Shown in pieces: positions 8,611-19,956 of a stretch of DNA of 39,700 nt. This DNA is from Xanthobacteraceae bacterium (GTDB lineage: Bacteria; Pseudomonadota; Alphaproteobacteria; Rhizobiales; Xanthobacteraceae). Each line of letters opens with the position of its first letter. Within the stretch, counting starts at the first letter, position 1. Location: NCBI GenBank assembly GCA_009694215.1, contig SHVN01000013.1, positions 1 through 39,700 on the forward strand, in the 5' to 3' direction. The notes beneath the pieces were generated by a model. It made no database searches. It worked only from the letters and a program-made list of their open reading frames with translations, and was not told the DNA's origin. The position numbers and the translations under genes were made by a program.

Positions 8611-9588
8611 CTACCAGCGGATCAGTGCCGAGCCCCAGGTGAAACCGCCGCCCATGGCCTCAAGCAGAATGAGATCGCCCTTTTTGATGCGGCCGTCTTT
8701 GATCGCCACGTTCAGGGCCAGCGGGATCGAGGCGGCCGAGGTGTTGCCATGCAGGCTCACGGTCGTGACCACCTTCTCCGGCGCGATGCCGAGCTTGCGG
8801 GCGGAATCGTCGATGATGCGCTTATTGGCCTGGTGGGGCACGAACCAGTCGATATCGGCGGCGGTATAGCTCGTGGCGCGGAATGCGTCCTCGATCACGT
8901 CGGTGATCATCGCCACCGCGTGCTTGAACACGGCGCGCCCCTCCATCCGCAGAAAGCCCACGGTCTTGGTCGAGGATGGCCCGCCGTCCACATAAAGCTT
9001 GGATTTGTGACGGCCGTCGGAACGAAGATGCGTCGTCAGCACGCCGCGATCGTCGCGAGAGCCCGGTTGCTGCTGCGCCTCCATCACCACGGCGCCGGCG
9101 CCGTCGCCGAACAGCACGCAGGTGGTGCGGTCGGTCCAGTCGAGGATGCGCGAGAAGGTCTCCGCGCCGATCACCAGCGCCCGCTTGTAGGTGCCGGTGC
9201 GCAGCAGGCCGTCGGTGATGGCGATCCCGTAGACGAAGCCCGAGCAGACCGCCTGCACGTCGAAGGCGGCGCCCCGCGTGATGCCGAGGCCTGCCTGCAC
9301 CGACACCGCCGACGCGGGAAAGGTGTTGTCGGGGGTCGAAGTCGCCAGCACGATCAGGTCGATCGACTGGGCGTCGACATGGGCGTTGGCGAGAGCGGCC
9401 TTCGCCGCCTGGATGGCCAGATCGGACGTCACCTCGCCGTCGGCTGCGATGTGGCGCTGCCGGATGCCGGTACGTTGCACGATCCACTCGTCGGAGGTCT
9501 CGACGCTGGCCGCGAGCTCCTGGTTGGACAGGATCCGTTCCGGCAGGTAGCTGCCGCATCCGAGAATGACCGAGCGCAGCACGGTCAC
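8611..9588 (-). CDS. fabH: 3-oxoacyl-[acyl-carrier-protein] synthase III
   Basis: KAS III starts fatty acid synthesis by condensing acetyl-CoA with malonyl-ACP. The 325-residue product has the family length and the Cys-His-Asn triad: Cys115 in [11 protein letters not shown], His252 in [10 protein letters not shown] and Asn282 in [12 protein letters not shown]. The glycine-rich ending [18 protein letters not shown] is also typical. The start is GTG 9588, overlapping the plsX stop by 4 bases (GTGA), so the two are translationally coupled. The pair links phospholipid and fatty acid synthesis. Confidence 0.97.
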   Translation of the reverse strand: MTVLRSVILGCGSYLPERILSNQELAASVETSDEWIVQRTGIRQRHIAADGEVTSDLAIQAAKAALANAHVDAQSIDLIVLATSTPDNTFPASAVSVQAGLGITRGAAFDVQAVCSGFVYGIAITDGLLRTGTYKRALVIGAETFSRILDWTDRTTCVLFGDGAGAVVMEAQQQPGSRDDRGVLTTHLRSDGRHKSKLYVDGGPSSTKTVGFLRMEGRAVFKHAVAMITDVIEDAFRATSYTAADIDWFVPHQANKRIIDDSARKLGIAPEKVVTTVSLHGNTSAASIPLALNVAIKDGRIKKGDLILLEAMGGGFTWGSALIRW

Positions 9589-10646
9589 GAGGCCGCCCCG
9601 CCGACCGCGCGCTCCTCGGCGCTCGCGCGCGTGTGCCGATGGATCGTCTCGCTGATCTTGGCCAGCAGCTCGTGACGCACCATGTTGAAGCCCACGTCGA
9701 TCGCGGCGGCGAAACCTTCCGGGTCGGTGCCGCCGTGACTCTTGATTACAACGCCATTGAGGCCAAGGAAGACACCGCCGTTCGATTTGCGCGGATCCAT
9801 CTTGTCGCGCAGCATCCGGAACGCCGGCCGCGCCAACAGATAGCCGATTTTCGACCAGATCGACTGCGAAATCGCATGTTTGAGATAGTCGGCGAACTGG
9901 TGCGCGGTTCCCTCCGCGGTCTTGAGCGCGATATTGCCCGCGAAGCCCTCGGTCACCACCACGTTGGCCTTGCCCCGGCCGATGTCGTCGCCTTCGACGA
10001 AGCCGATGTAGTCGATGTGCGGCAGCGGATTTTCACGGAGGATGCGGCCAGCCTCGCGAACCGGTTCCAGGCCCTTGACCTCTTCGACGCCGATGTTGAG
10101 CAGACCGACGCTCGGCCGATCGAGGTCGTAGAGCACCCGCGCCATCGCGCTTCCCATCACCGCCATGTCGACCAGGCTTTCGGCGTCGGCGCCGATCGAG
10201 GCGCCGAGGTCGAGCACGATGGAGGAGCCCTTGAGCGTCGGCCAGAGCCCCGCGATGACCGGGCGCTCGATGCCCGGCAAGGTTTTCAGATTGAACTTGG
10301 CCATCGCCATCAGCGCGCCGGTGTTGCCGGCGGACACCGCGACATCGGCCTCGCCTTTCTTCACCGCGTCGAGGGCGAGCCACATTGACGACTTCCAGCG
10401 GCCGTTGCGAAGCGCCTGGCTCGGCTTGTCGTCCATCCGGACCGCCACGTCGGTGTGCACCACGCGGGAGACGTCCTTCAGCCGCGGGTGGGCGTCGAGC
10501 AGCGGCTCGATCTTGGCCCGGTCGCCGACCAGGATGAACGAGCTGTCGGGATGCTGCGCCAGCGCCAGCGCCGCGCCCGGGACGACCACCGAGGGTCCGT
10601 GGTCACCCCCCATGACGTCGAGCGCGATGCGGACCGTCTGGGGCAT
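9585..10646 (-). CDS. plsX: Phosphate acyltransferase PlsX
   Basis: PlsX converts acyl-ACP to acyl-phosphate, the acyl donor for PlsY in phospholipid synthesis. The 353-residue product starts [18 protein letters not shown], the family's signature N-terminus, and continues with [19 protein letters not shown], the conserved catalytic region. I chose ATG 10646 because this signature begins right there; the frame stays open a further 150 bases upstream without family sequence. It overlaps fabH by 4 bases at its 3' end. No rpmF gene lies between it and the upstream DUF177 gene; the 160 bases there hold no visible gene. Confidence 0.97.
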   Translation of the reverse strand: MPQTVRIALDVMGGDHGPSVVVPGAALALAQHPDSSFILVGDRAKIEPLLDAHPRLKDVSRVVHTDVAVRMDDKPSQALRNGRWKSSMWLALDAVKKGEADVAVSAGNTGALMAMAKFNLKTLPGIERPVIAGLWPTLKGSSIVLDLGASIGADAESLVDMAVMGSAMARVLYDLDRPSVGLLNIGVEEVKGLEPVREAGRILRENPLPHIDYIGFVEGDDIGRGKANVVVTEGFAGNIALKTAEGTAHQFADYLKHAISQSIWSKIGYLLARPAFRMLRDKMDPRKSNGGVFLGLNGVVIKSHGGTDPEGFAAAIDVGFNMVRHELLAKISETIHRHTRASAEERAVGGAAS

Positions 10647-10806
10647 GGATCGACCTGAACGCTGGCGGTAGGACGCCGAGGATTCCGCTTCTGGAAGGGA
10701 CCGGGTGAAAATCGACAATAGCCTGCGGGCCGGGGGGCGCACCAGTGCTAATGATGGGAGGATTTTCTGCGTAGGTGCATGCAGATACCCACGCAAGCCT
10801 ATGACT

Positions 10807-11406
10807 TCAGGCGTCGTTCTCGTTCCAGCCCTTCTTCAGCGCAGCCAGCGCTGCGAACGGACGGTGGGACGGATCGTCGGCCGCGGGGGCGTCGAACGCG
10901 GCGCCGGACTTGCGGGGATAGGGGTCCATTCCGAGGAGCAGAAACTCAGTCGCCACCGCGCCGAGATCGGCCGCACCGTCGCGGAGTGGCTCGGGCGGAT
11001 CGCCGGCTTCGATCGCCTGCAGGCCCTCCGCTTCGGCCGCCGCGGCATCGGAAGCGTCCGGCGTGAACACCAGATCGATAGCCTCGTCGACCTCGCTTTC
11101 GATCGGCTCCAGCGTGACCACGCAGCTCTGCACGATCGTCGCGGACACGCGTCCCGTGACCCGAAGGCCCTCGCTTCCCACGCGCATCAAGTCAAAGCTC
11201 GCCTCCAGTCGAGGCAGCGCCACGATGCCCGCGGCCTTGGCGATGGCCTCGCGCACCGGCTCATCCGCCACCAGCTCGCGGCGCTGGCCGGTTTCCGGAA
11301 TGTCCGCAGCCGCGACCGGCACGCTCCATAACAGCTCGGACGACGGCTCGGCCGGGCGCTTCACCGGCGCCTTGGAGGATGGTCCGGAAGGCGGTCGCTT
11401 GCTCAT
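10807..11406 (-). CDS. DUF177 (YceD family) protein
   Basis: The 199-residue protein belongs to the YceD/DUF177 family. Members are linked to 23S rRNA accumulation and usually lie near rpmF and plsX. The diagnostic features are the Cys in [30 protein letters not shown] and the acidic region after it. The N-terminus is Pro/Lys-rich and variable. Its ATG overlaps the stop of the upstream cytochrome bc1 chaperone gene (ATGA, 4 bases), so the two are coupled. In this organism rpmF does not follow. Confidence 0.9.
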   Translation of the reverse strand: MSKRPPSGPSSKAPVKRPAEPSSELLWSVPVAAADIPETGQRRELVADEPVREAIAKAAGIVALPRLEASFDLMRVGSEGLRVTGRVSATIVQSCVVTLEPIESEVDEAIDLVFTPDASDAAAAEAEGLQAIEAGDPPEPLRDGAADLGAVATEFLLLGMDPYPRKSGAAFDAPAADDPSHRPFAALAALKKGWNENDA

Positions 11407-11972
11407 GGATTTACCCTCCCATGGGCCGAAGGCATTGCCACCGCCTCCGGGTCGGGGAAATCAAGCCTTGCGGGCGGCTGCGCATCGGGATCTTGCGCAC
11501 CGAGCCTCCGGCTCGCCTCGCGCATATAGGCCGCCAGCCGCGCCGCGCCCGGCGGCGGTTCGGTCACGCCGAATACATTGCGGGCGACAGCGGCCTCGAG
11601 CACATCCGGTCGCTCGTCAGCTAGCGCGCTTTCGTAGACCTTGGCGCGGCCGTAGTAGGCCTCTGCCACCGCGCGCATCTTCTTCGGCACAGCCAAGTCT
11701 CCCACGCCCATTTCGCGGAAATTGTCGTCGATATCCTGGCAGAAGCGGTCGAACACCTGCTGTCCAACCGGCGGCATCGCGCCGTGGCCCTTGGACAACT
11801 GCCGCAGCAACAGCACCAGATGCAGCACGATCATATCCAGGCGGCCGTCGACTGTGTCCGGGACGCCGTAACCACGATAGAACGCCGGGGATCGCGCCTG
11901 CGCCACGATCATGCCATAGAGGGCGTCGATGCTGGGGGCCTGCCGGGAGCGGCGGAAGGGGAGCAAAATCAT
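11403..11972 (-). CDS. Ubiquinol-cytochrome c chaperone family protein
   Basis: The 189-residue product resembles the Cbp3/UQCC1 chaperone family, which assists assembly of cytochrome b in the bc1 complex. Matching parts are ALYGMIVAQARSPAFYRGYGVPDTVDGRLDMIVLHLVLLLRQL, FDRFCQDIDDNFREMGVGDLAVPKKMR and the YYGRAKVYESAL segment, in the family order. I chose ATG 11972 because family sequence starts there; the frame is open further upstream, but that part overlaps the divergent bamE gene. It is the first gene of a chaperone-DUF177 pair and is divergent from bamE across 94 bases. Confidence 0.9.
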   Translation of the reverse strand: MILLPFRRSRQAPSIDALYGMIVAQARSPAFYRGYGVPDTVDGRLDMIVLHLVLLLRQLSKGHGAMPPVGQQVFDRFCQDIDDNFREMGVGDLAVPKKMRAVAEAYYGRAKVYESALADERPDVLEAAVARNVFGVTEPPPGAARLAAYMREASRRLGAQDPDAQPPARLDFPDPEAVAMPSAHGRVNP

Positions 11973-12066
11973 AGGGTTCGGAGGTTGTGCGGCGGCCGCG
12001 TTAAGCTGTTCGTTGCAATTTTGGGGTACCTCGGGTAACCCCGCCGACGCCCTGGATGCAAGCGAA

Positions 12067-12549
12067 ATGACGAATCTGAGCAGCCGACTGGACGATCCGG
12101 CGCCGCGCCAGCGGTCGGGACGGCTTGCCGTGGTCCTCGCCGCCCTCGCCGCGCTTTCCCTCAACGGCTGCGAAAACTTCACCCAGGTCTACCAGCGCGG
12201 CTACGTGGTCCCCGACGGCGCGCTCGAGCAGGTTCCGCTCGGCGCGAGCCAGGAGCAGGTGCTGATCGTGCTCGGCACGCCCTCGACTGTCGCCACCATC
12301 AGCGGCGAGACGTTTTATTACATCTCGCAGCGCGCCGAGCAGAAGCTCGCATTCATGCCGGCGGACATCACCAACCAGCGCGTGATCGCGGTCTATTTCA
12401 ACAAGGGCCGGCGGGTCGAGCGGCTCGCCAACTACGGCCTCAGGGACGGCAGGGTGTTCGACTTCGTCAGCCGCACCACGCCGACGGGCGGCGCCGAGCT
12501 CAACTACATCAACTACCTGTTCGCCATCACCAAGGCGCCTACGTTCTAG
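12067..12549 (+). CDS. bamE: Outer membrane assembly lipoprotein BamE (SmpA/OmlA family)
   Basis: BamE is a small lipoprotein of the BAM complex that inserts beta-barrel proteins into the outer membrane. The 160-residue product has a signal sequence with a lipobox-like end (LAALSLNGC) and then the SmpA/OmlA fold: VPLGASQEQVLIVLGTPSTVATISGETFYYIS and VIAVYFNKGRRVERLANYGL. I chose ATG 12067 because it gives a standard lipoprotein signal; the frame is open 138 bases further upstream without sense. It is divergent from the chaperone gene, a common arrangement in alphaproteobacteria, and convergent with the binding-protein gene that follows. Confidence 0.93.
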   Translation: MTNLSSRLDDPAPRQRSGRLAVVLAALAALSLNGCENFTQVYQRGYVVPDGALEQVPLGASQEQVLIVLGTPSTVATISGETFYYISQRAEQKLAFMPADITNQRVIAVYFNKGRRVERLANYGLRDGRVFDFVSRTTPTGGAELNYINYLFAITKAPTF

Positions 12550-12550
12550 G

Positions 12551-12581
12551 GTTGCTCGCGGCGGCGTCGCTGCCGCGCAAC
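12551..12581. terminator. Possible two-way terminator between convergent genes
   Basis: GTTGC-TC-GCGGC pairs with GCCGCGCAAC with a two-base bulge, in the 43 bases between the bamE stop and the stop of the opposing TctC-type gene. The position between convergent genes suits a shared terminator. There is no clear T-run on either side. Confidence 0.35.
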
Positions 12582-12592
12582 AAACCGGCGCG

Positions 12593-13564
12593 CTATTCGG
12601 CCTTGATATTGCCCTTGCGGATGACCTCGCCCCAGCGCGCGGTCTCGGCGGTGACGTGCTTGCCGAACGCCTCGGGCGTGCCGAGCGGCAAGGTCAGCCC
12701 CTGCCCCTCCAGACGCGCCTTCAGGTCGGGCGACAAGAACGCCTTGTTGGCCTCGGCGTTGACCCAGTCGATCGCCGCGCGGGGCGTGCCTGCCGGCGCG
12801 AAAAGGCCGAACCAGGGCCCGCCCTCGATCCCCGGCATGCCAAGTTCGGCGAACGTGGGCACGGTCGGCACCGCGGGCTCGCGCCTGGCCGAGGTGATCG
12901 CGAGCGGCCGCACGCGGCCGGCCGCGAGTTGCTCTTTCGTCAGCGGCACGATGTCGAACATCACCTGGACGTGGCCCGCCACGAGATCCTGCAGCGCGGG
13001 CGCGGCGCCCCGGTAGTGGACGTGCAGGATGTCGAGACTGTTCATCTGCTTGAACTGCTCGCCCGCGAGATGGCCCGAGGAACCCAAGCCCGGCGAGCCG
13101 TAGCTGAGCTTGCCCGGGTTGGCCTTGATGTAGGCGATCAACTCCTGCGGCGTGTTCGCCGGCACCGACGGATGCACGATCAGGATGTTCGGCGATGTCG
13201 TGATGAAGACGACCGGCAGGAAATCCTTGGCCGGATCGTAGGGCAGCTTGGCGTTGAGATGCGGCAGGATCGACTGGGTGGCGTGGAAGCCCATGTAAAA
13301 CGTGTAGCCGTCGGACGGCGACTTGGCGGCCGCGTCCGCGCCGATGATGCCGCCGCCGCCGGTGCGGTTCTCGACCACCACCTGCTTGCCCTGCTCGCCA
13401 AGTTTGGCCGCGAACGCGCGCGCTACGACGTCGGCGACGCCGCCGGGCGCCAGCGAAACGATGATCTTGATCGGCTGCGATGGATATTGCTGCGCTATCG
13501 CAGGCGTGACTGCGATGAAGGCCGCAGCGACAGCGGCAAGCGCACGAACGATCGAAAGCGGCAT
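12593..13564 (-). CDS. Tripartite tricarboxylate transporter substrate-binding protein (TctC/Bug family)
   Basis: This 323-residue periplasmic solute-binding protein has a signal peptide (residues 1-25, ending TPAIAQ) and the family opening YPSQPIKIIVSLAPGGVADVVAR. It continues with the conserved VVENRTGGGGIIGADAAAKSPSDGYT, LPYDPAKDF and the ending AFGKHVTAETARWGEVIRKGNIKAE. Such proteins bind carboxylates or related ligands for a TctAB permease. No TctA or TctB gene is in the window, so it is an orphan receptor. It lies between hppA and bamE, apart from any catabolic gene. The ligand is unknown. It is one of four paralogues here. Confidence 0.92.
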   Translation of the reverse strand: MPLSIVRALAAVAAAFIAVTPAIAQQYPSQPIKIIVSLAPGGVADVVARAFAAKLGEQGKQVVVENRTGGGGIIGADAAAKSPSDGYTFYMGFHATQSILPHLNAKLPYDPAKDFLPVVFITTSPNILIVHPSVPANTPQELIAYIKANPGKLSYGSPGLGSSGHLAGEQFKQMNSLDILHVHYRGAAPALQDLVAGHVQVMFDIVPLTKEQLAAGRVRPLAITSARREPAVPTVPTFAELGMPGIEGGPWFGLFAPAGTPRAAIDWVNAEANKAFLSPDLKARLEGQGLTLPLGTPEAFGKHVTAETARWGEVIRKGNIKAE

Positions 13565-13608
13565 GGCGTCCCCCCTCCCCCCGAAAACGTAACAAGACAA
13601 AGCAACGC

Positions 13609-13632
13609 CCGGCTTCCGTCGAGGGAAGCCGG
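13609..13632 (-). terminator. Likely terminator after hppA
   Basis: Arms CCGGCTTCC (13609-13617) and GGAAGCCGG (13624-13632) form a perfect 9-base stem with a 6-base loop, 24 bases after the hppA stop on the minus strand. The downstream minus-strand sequence is T-rich (CGTTGCTTTGTCTTGTTACG), which supports intrinsic termination before the next gene. Confidence 0.55.
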
Positions 13633-13656
13633 CAGCGATTGTAGCGGACTTTTCGC

Positions 13657-15789
<2,133 letters not shown>

Positions 15790-15807
15790 GGAATCCTCAA
15801 TTTTTAA

Positions 15808-15828
15808 GGGGCCTGCCAGGCAGGCCCC
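15808..15828. repeat. GC-rich inverted repeat just upstream of hppA
   Basis: GGGGCCTGCC (15808-15817) and GGCAGGCCCC (15819-15828) are perfect inverted arms one base apart, so a hairpin would open about three pairs to make a loop. It lies 19 bases before the hppA ATG. On the minus strand no T-run follows. It may end transcripts of the upstream dehydrogenase gene or affect hppA translation. The structure is clear; the role is unproven. Confidence 0.45.
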
Positions 15829-15964
15829 CACCCGGCCGAATGTGTCGCGGATATGCCAAAAAGCAGGCACCGACGCAACGCCGGATATGGCCGGAAATGG
15901 CTCAAGTGGCGGGAAAGCCCACCTACTTTTGGCCAGCCGCCGGAATTTGCGCCCGTCCCCCGGA

Positions 15965-17200
15965 TCAGAACCGCAGCGCGCCCGGATGGCGGACCATGAC
16001 GTTGCGCGCCTCGGCCGGGCTCTGCGCGCCGATCTGGCCAAGCGCGGACTGCAACTCGTCGATCAGAAGATCGATCACATGGCCCGGTCCCTCGGAGCCG
16101 AGCGCGCCGAGGCCCCAGAGGAACGCCTTGCCGGCAAGTGCGGCATTGGCGCCGAGCGCGAGCGCCCGCGCCACGTCGGTGCCGCTGCGCACGCCGGAAT
16201 CGAACAGGATCGTGGCCTTGCTGCCGACCGCCCTGGCGATGGCCGGCACGCAGTCAATCGGCGGCGGCAGCGCCTCGATCTGGCGGCCGCCGTGGTTGGA
16301 CACCAGGATGCCTTCGGCGCCGATCGCCACCGCCTTCTCGGCATCCTCGGGGTGCAGCAGACCCTTCAGAATCAGCGGCTTCTTCCAGCGGTCGCGGTAG
16401 CGCTTGACCTCGTCCCAGGAGAACGCGCCGCCCATCTCCTTGCGGGCGAAGCGGATGGTGTCGTTGAGGCCCGCGCCCGGCCCGGCGTAGGGCTGGATAT
16501 TGGCAAAGCGCGGCAAGGTGTTGCGCAGGAATGCGACGGCCCAGCCCGGGCACTTGGCCATGCCGGCGACCATGCGCCAGTCCGGCTTGAACACGCCGCC
16601 GCCGCCCATGCCGACCTTGACCTCGCGCGAGCGCACGGTGCGCACCGGCACGTCGAGGGTGAGCATCAACACATGGACCCCGGCCGCGTCCGCGCGCCGC
16701 ATCAGGTCGAAGCCGATGGCGTGATCGTTCCCGGCGAAGCGGTACATCTGCAGCCACATCACGTCGGGGGCGATCTCGGCGATCTCCTCGATGGTGGCGC
16801 CGCCGGCCACGCCCAGCGTGTAGGGAACGCGGGCGCGCTGCGCGGCCTTGGCGAGAAGCTTGTCTGCGCCGGGCCAGACGACGATCGGGCTGCCCATCGG
16901 GGCCACGCCCAGCGGGGCGGAATATTTGCGGCCGAACAATTCAACATTGACCGGCGGCAGTTTCGGCATGACGCCGTAGCGCGGCACCATCTCGACGGCG
17001 TCGAGCGCGGCCCAGTTGTGCTTGATGCCGGTGTCGTCGCCCGCGCCGCCGTCGCCGTATTCATAGGCAAAGTGCGGCAACCTGCGCGCCGCGCCGCGGC
17101 GGAGATCGTAGATCGTCGGATACCAGCGCTGGTTCTTGACGAAGTTCGGCGACCGGGTCGAACCCGGCGTGGCAGCCGCGATGGCGGTAATGTCGTGCAT
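15965..17200 (-). CDS. FMN-dependent alpha-hydroxy-acid dehydrogenase (lactate/mandelate type)
   Basis: The 411-residue TIM-barrel flavoenzyme oxidises a 2-hydroxy acid to the 2-oxo acid. Family motifs in order are [35 protein letters not shown], the catalytic base His303 in [15 protein letters not shown], and the FMN-phosphate loop [21 protein letters not shown]. The substrate (lactate, glycolate, mandelate or another) cannot be told from sequence. I chose ATG 17200; a possible upstream extension adds eight unlikely residues. It sits alone between thiL and hppA, 63 bases after thiL, and breaks the usual neighbourhood of vitamin genes. Confidence 0.92.
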   Translation of the reverse strand: MHDITAIAAATPGSTRSPNFVKNQRWYPTIYDLRRGAARRLPHFAYEYGDGGAGDDTGIKHNWAALDAVEMVPRYGVMPKLPPVNVELFGRKYSAPLGVAPMGSPIVVWPGADKLLAKAAQRARVPYTLGVAGGATIEEIAEIAPDVMWLQMYRFAGNDHAIGFDLMRRADAAGVHVLMLTLDVPVRTVRSREVKVGMGGGGVFKPDWRMVAGMAKCPGWAVAFLRNTLPRFANIQPYAGPGAGLNDTIRFARKEMGGAFSWDEVKRYRDRWKKPLILKGLLHPEDAEKAVAIGAEGILVSNHGGRQIEALPPPIDCVPAIARAVGSKATILFDSGVRSGTDVARALALGANAALAGKAFLWGLGALGSEGPGHVIDLLIDELQSALGQIGAQSPAEARNVMVRHPGALRF

Positions 17201-17263
17201 GAAACGTCCCCAACCCCAGTTCAAGTCTTCTGTTGTGCGGCGATTATAGCGCGGACGGCGCGC

Positions 17264-18295
17264 TCAGAAATGGCTGAATGAGGCGCGGGCGAAGCTGAGC
17301 GGGCGTCCGCCCGGCCCGATGAATTGGACTTCCTTTGCCGCCGTGACCCGGCCGATGGCGGTGACGGAAACGCCGACCACGCGCGCCGCTGTCAGGAACA
17401 CGTCAAGCGATGCCGGCGGCACGGTCGCCACCACTTCGAAATCGTCGCCGCTCGTGAGAATGGTCTTGAGCAGGCCCGGCTCGGCGGCCAACGCGGCCCG
17501 CGCGGCCTTTGAAAGCGGAACTTTCGCTGCGTCGATTTCGGCGCCGACGCCGGAGACGCGACAGAGCTTGCCGAGATCGCCGGCTAGTCCGTCGGAGACG
17601 TCAATTCCGGCCGACGCAAGCTGGCGGAACGCCTCGGCCAGGGCGCAGCGCGGCTCGGGTACGAGATAACGCCCAAGAAGATGGCGTTGCAGGACCGCGT
17701 TGAGATTCCAGCGCCGCCGGGCACCGCGCTCCTTCCGGAGCTTCAGCCCGAGCGCCGCATCGCCGATCGTCCCGGTGACCACGACATGATCGCCCACCCG
17801 CGCGCCGGACCGCCTCAGCATGGTGCCGTCCGGCACTGTGCCGAAGGCGGTGATCGAGATTGTTACCGGGCCGGGCGTAAGCACCGTGTCGCCGCCCAGC
17901 AAGGGGCAGCCGTATTTCTTCGCGTCCGCGCCGAGCCCGCGTGCAAAGCTCTTCAGCCAGTTGTCGCCGACGCCCTTCGGCAGCGCGAGCGTCAGCACAA
18001 AGCCCGCAGGCTGCGCGCCCTTGGCGGCAAGGTCGGAGAGATTGACTCGCAGCGCCTTTTTGGCGATCGCATCGGCGGGATCGTCGGGAAAGAAATGCAC
18101 GCCGCCGACGACGGCATCGGCGGTGATAACGAGCGCGTGGCCCGCAGGCGGCGTCAGCAGCGCCGCGTCGTCGGTCAATCCGAGAGCGCCCGGATGCCGC
18201 GCAATCGGCTTAAAATGGCGCGCGATCAGCCGGTCTTCCGCGGACTGTTGGCCAGACACTTGGCCGGACACTTTTCCTTTGGCGCGCCTGGCCAC
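17264..18295 (-). CDS. thiL: Thiamine-monophosphate kinase
   Basis: ThiL phosphorylates thiamine monophosphate to thiamine diphosphate. The 343-residue product has the PurM/AIR-synthase-like fold motifs: GLTDDAALL (metal- and ATP-binding Asp pair), ADAVVGGVHFF, KALRVNLSDLAAKGAQP, GGDTVLTPGPVTISI and ASAGIDVSDGLAGDLGKLC. I chose GTG 18295 because it lies 4 bases after the nusB stop with GAGGTGAGG right before it; the open frame further upstream overlaps nusB and lacks family sequence. It is the last gene of the glyA-to-thiL block. Confidence 0.95.
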   Translation of the reverse strand: MARRAKGKVSGQVSGQQSAEDRLIARHFKPIARHPGALGLTDDAALLTPPAGHALVITADAVVGGVHFFPDDPADAIAKKALRVNLSDLAAKGAQPAGFVLTLALPKGVGDNWLKSFARGLGADAKKYGCPLLGGDTVLTPGPVTISITAFGTVPDGTMLRRSGARVGDHVVVTGTIGDAALGLKLRKERGARRRWNLNAVLQRHLLGRYLVPEPRCALAEAFRQLASAGIDVSDGLAGDLGKLCRVSGVGAEIDAAKVPLSKAARAALAAEPGLLKTILTSGDDFEVVATVPPASLDVFLTAARVVGVSVTAIGRVTAAKEVQFIGPGGRPLSFARASFSHF

Positions 18296-18299
18296 GGCC

Positions 18300-18797
18300 T
18301 CACCTCGCCGCCGCGTCGAACTCGCCCCCGCGCAACTGCCGCGCGAGCTGGTCGAGCACCGCATTGACCATTCCGGTCTCGTCGCCATCGACAAAGGCAT
18401 GAGCGACATCGACATATTCCGAGACCACCACGCGCGCCGGCACGTCGGGCTTCCTATCGAGCTCATAGGCGCCGGCCCGCAGGATCGCGCGCAGCACCGT
18501 CTCGATGCGCTTGAGCGGCCAGCCCTTCTGAAGCGCCGCGTCGATCATCGGATCAAGCCTGCGCTGCTCGGCGACCACGCCGCTGACCACGTCGCGGAAG
18601 AACGCAGCCTCCGCCGGTAGATATTCGTCACCCTCGATTTTGCGGCCGAGCCTGTGGCTCTCGAACTCGGCCAGGATGTCGTGCAGCAGGGTTCCGGCCA
18701 TATCCATCTGGTACAGCGCCTGGACGGCGGCAAGACGCGCCGCGCCCCGGCGATTAGCGCGGCGTCCGTCTTTCGGTGCTGCCGCTTTGGCCATCAT
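18300..18797 (-). CDS. nusB: Transcription antitermination factor NusB
   Basis: NusB binds boxA RNA with NusE (S10) and aids rRNA antitermination. The 165-residue all-helical protein shows RRGAARLAAVQALYQMDMAG, then GWPLKRIETVLRAILRAGAYELDRKPDVPARVVVSEYVDVAHAF and FVDGDETGMVNAVLDQLAR, the usual order. Two adjacent ATG codons (18797 and 18794) can start it. It begins 1 base after the ribH stop, so co-translation is likely. The ribH-nusB-thiL order is standard in this group. Confidence 0.96.
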   Translation of the reverse strand: MMAKAAAPKDGRRANRRGAARLAAVQALYQMDMAGTLLHDILAEFESHRLGRKIEGDEYLPAEAAFFRDVVSGVVAEQRRLDPMIDAALQKGWPLKRIETVLRAILRAGAYELDRKPDVPARVVVSEYVDVAHAFVDGDETGMVNAVLDQLARQLRGGEFDAAAR

Positions 18798-18798
18798 G

Positions 18799-19293
18799 TC
18801 ACTTCTTGACGCGCTGCCGTTTGATCGCGATCAGCGCCAAGGCGGCTCGCGCGGCGTCGCCACCCTTGTCACCTTCGGTCAGGCGTGCCCGCGCCCACGC
18901 CTGCGGCTCGGTGTCGACAGTAAGGATGCCGTTGCCGCAGGGCAGCCGGTTGCGCACCGAGAAGTCGATCAGCGCGCGGGCCGATTGCATCGACACGATG
19001 TCGAAATGAAAGGTCTCGCCCTGGATCACGCAGCCGAGCGCAACCACGCCGTCGTAGGGCTTCTTCTGCTTTTCGGCGGCATCGACCGCGATGGCGATGG
19101 CGGGGACGATTTCGAGCGCGCCCGGAACGGTGACGATGTCCCAGGCAGCCTTGGCGTCATCGAGCGCCTTGGCGGCGCCGGCCAGCAAGGCGTCGGCGAT
19201 GTCGTTATAGAACCGCGCCTCGACCACGAGGATGCGGGCGCCCGAAGGCTGCTTCGGCTCTTTAGCGGCAGGTTTTCGCTTCGGTGCGGCCAT
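18799..19293 (-). CDS. ribH: 6,7-dimethyl-8-ribityllumazine synthase
   Basis: RibH condenses the pyrimidine intermediate with dihydroxybutanone phosphate to give lumazine, the penultimate step to riboflavin. The 164-residue product has the family motifs [46 protein letters not shown] with catalytic His96, and [16 protein letters not shown] Lys/Pro/Ala-rich N-terminal extension of about 17 residues precedes the domain. ATG 19293 follows a GAGGG site. The ribE gene ends 55 bases upstream. Confidence 0.96.
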   Translation of the reverse strand: MAAPKRKPAAKEPKQPSGARILVVEARFYNDIADALLAGAAKALDDAKAAWDIVTVPGALEIVPAIAIAVDAAEKQKKPYDGVVALGCVIQGETFHFDIVSMQSARALIDFSVRNRLPCGNGILTVDTEPQAWARARLTEGDKGGDAARAALALIAIKRQRVKK

Positions 19294-19348
19294 GATCCCT
19301 CACTGTATGGGCGCGTGGTAGCAAGATGAAGTCGCGGTAACAAGCGCC

Positions 19349-19954
19349 CTACCTGGTCTCCATCAATCGTGCCGCATAGCGCGCCATCAGGTCGATTTCG
19401 AGGTTCATTTTCGCGTTTGCCTTGGCAGAGCCCAGCGTGGTGACCGATAGCGTGTGCGGGATGATGAGGACCGAGAATGTCTCGGCGGTGACCTCGTTGA
19501 CTGTGAGCGAGACACCGTCGAGCGCGACCGAACCTTTGGTGGCGACAAAGCGCATGAGTTCCTTCGGCGCGCGGAGCGTCAGCCGCGCCATTCCGGTCAA
19601 ATCCTCGCGCGCGGCAAGGTCCGCGATGCCATCGACGTGACCTGCCACGATATGCCCGCCAAGCTCGTCGCCCACCTTCAGCGCGCGTTCGAGATTGAGC
19701 CGCGTGCCCTGCGCCCACGCTCCGGCGGTGGTCATCCGCAGCGTTTCGGCCGCGGCATCGACCGCGAACGAGGTACGGCCGCGTTCCTCGCCGGTCTCGA
19801 CCACGGTAAGACACACTCCGGAATGCGCGATCGAGGCGCCGATCGCGATCCCGGCCCGCGGATAGGCGCAGGCGATCTTGAGCCGGCGCAGGCCTTCGGC
19901 CTTGCGCTCGACGGCGATCACCTCCCCCACGTCGGTCGTGATGCCGGTAAACAT
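19349..19954 (-). CDS. ribE: Riboflavin synthase alpha subunit
   Basis: This enzyme dismutates two lumazine molecules to riboflavin. The 201-residue product contains the two lumazine-binding barrel repeats: MFTGITTDVGEV with SGVCLTVVE in the first half, and GGHIVAGHVDGIA with ALDGVSLTVNEV in the second. The start ATG 19954 gives the canonical MFTGI. It begins 2 bases after ribD and shares its transcript. Confidence 0.97.
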   Translation of the reverse strand: MFTGITTDVGEVIAVERKAEGLRRLKIACAYPRAGIAIGASIAHSGVCLTVVETGEERGRTSFAVDAAAETLRMTTAGAWAQGTRLNLERALKVGDELGGHIVAGHVDGIADLAAREDLTGMARLTLRAPKELMRFVATKGSVALDGVSLTVNEVTAETFSVLIIPHTLSVTTLGSAKANAKMNLEIDLMARYAARLMETR

Positions 19955-19956
19955 CG

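Noticed and set aside
18296-18466. Upstream extension of thiL
   Set aside because: The 57 extra codons overlap nusB, contain no ThiL-like sequence and are Arg/Ser-rich. GTG 18295 has a strong ribosome site.
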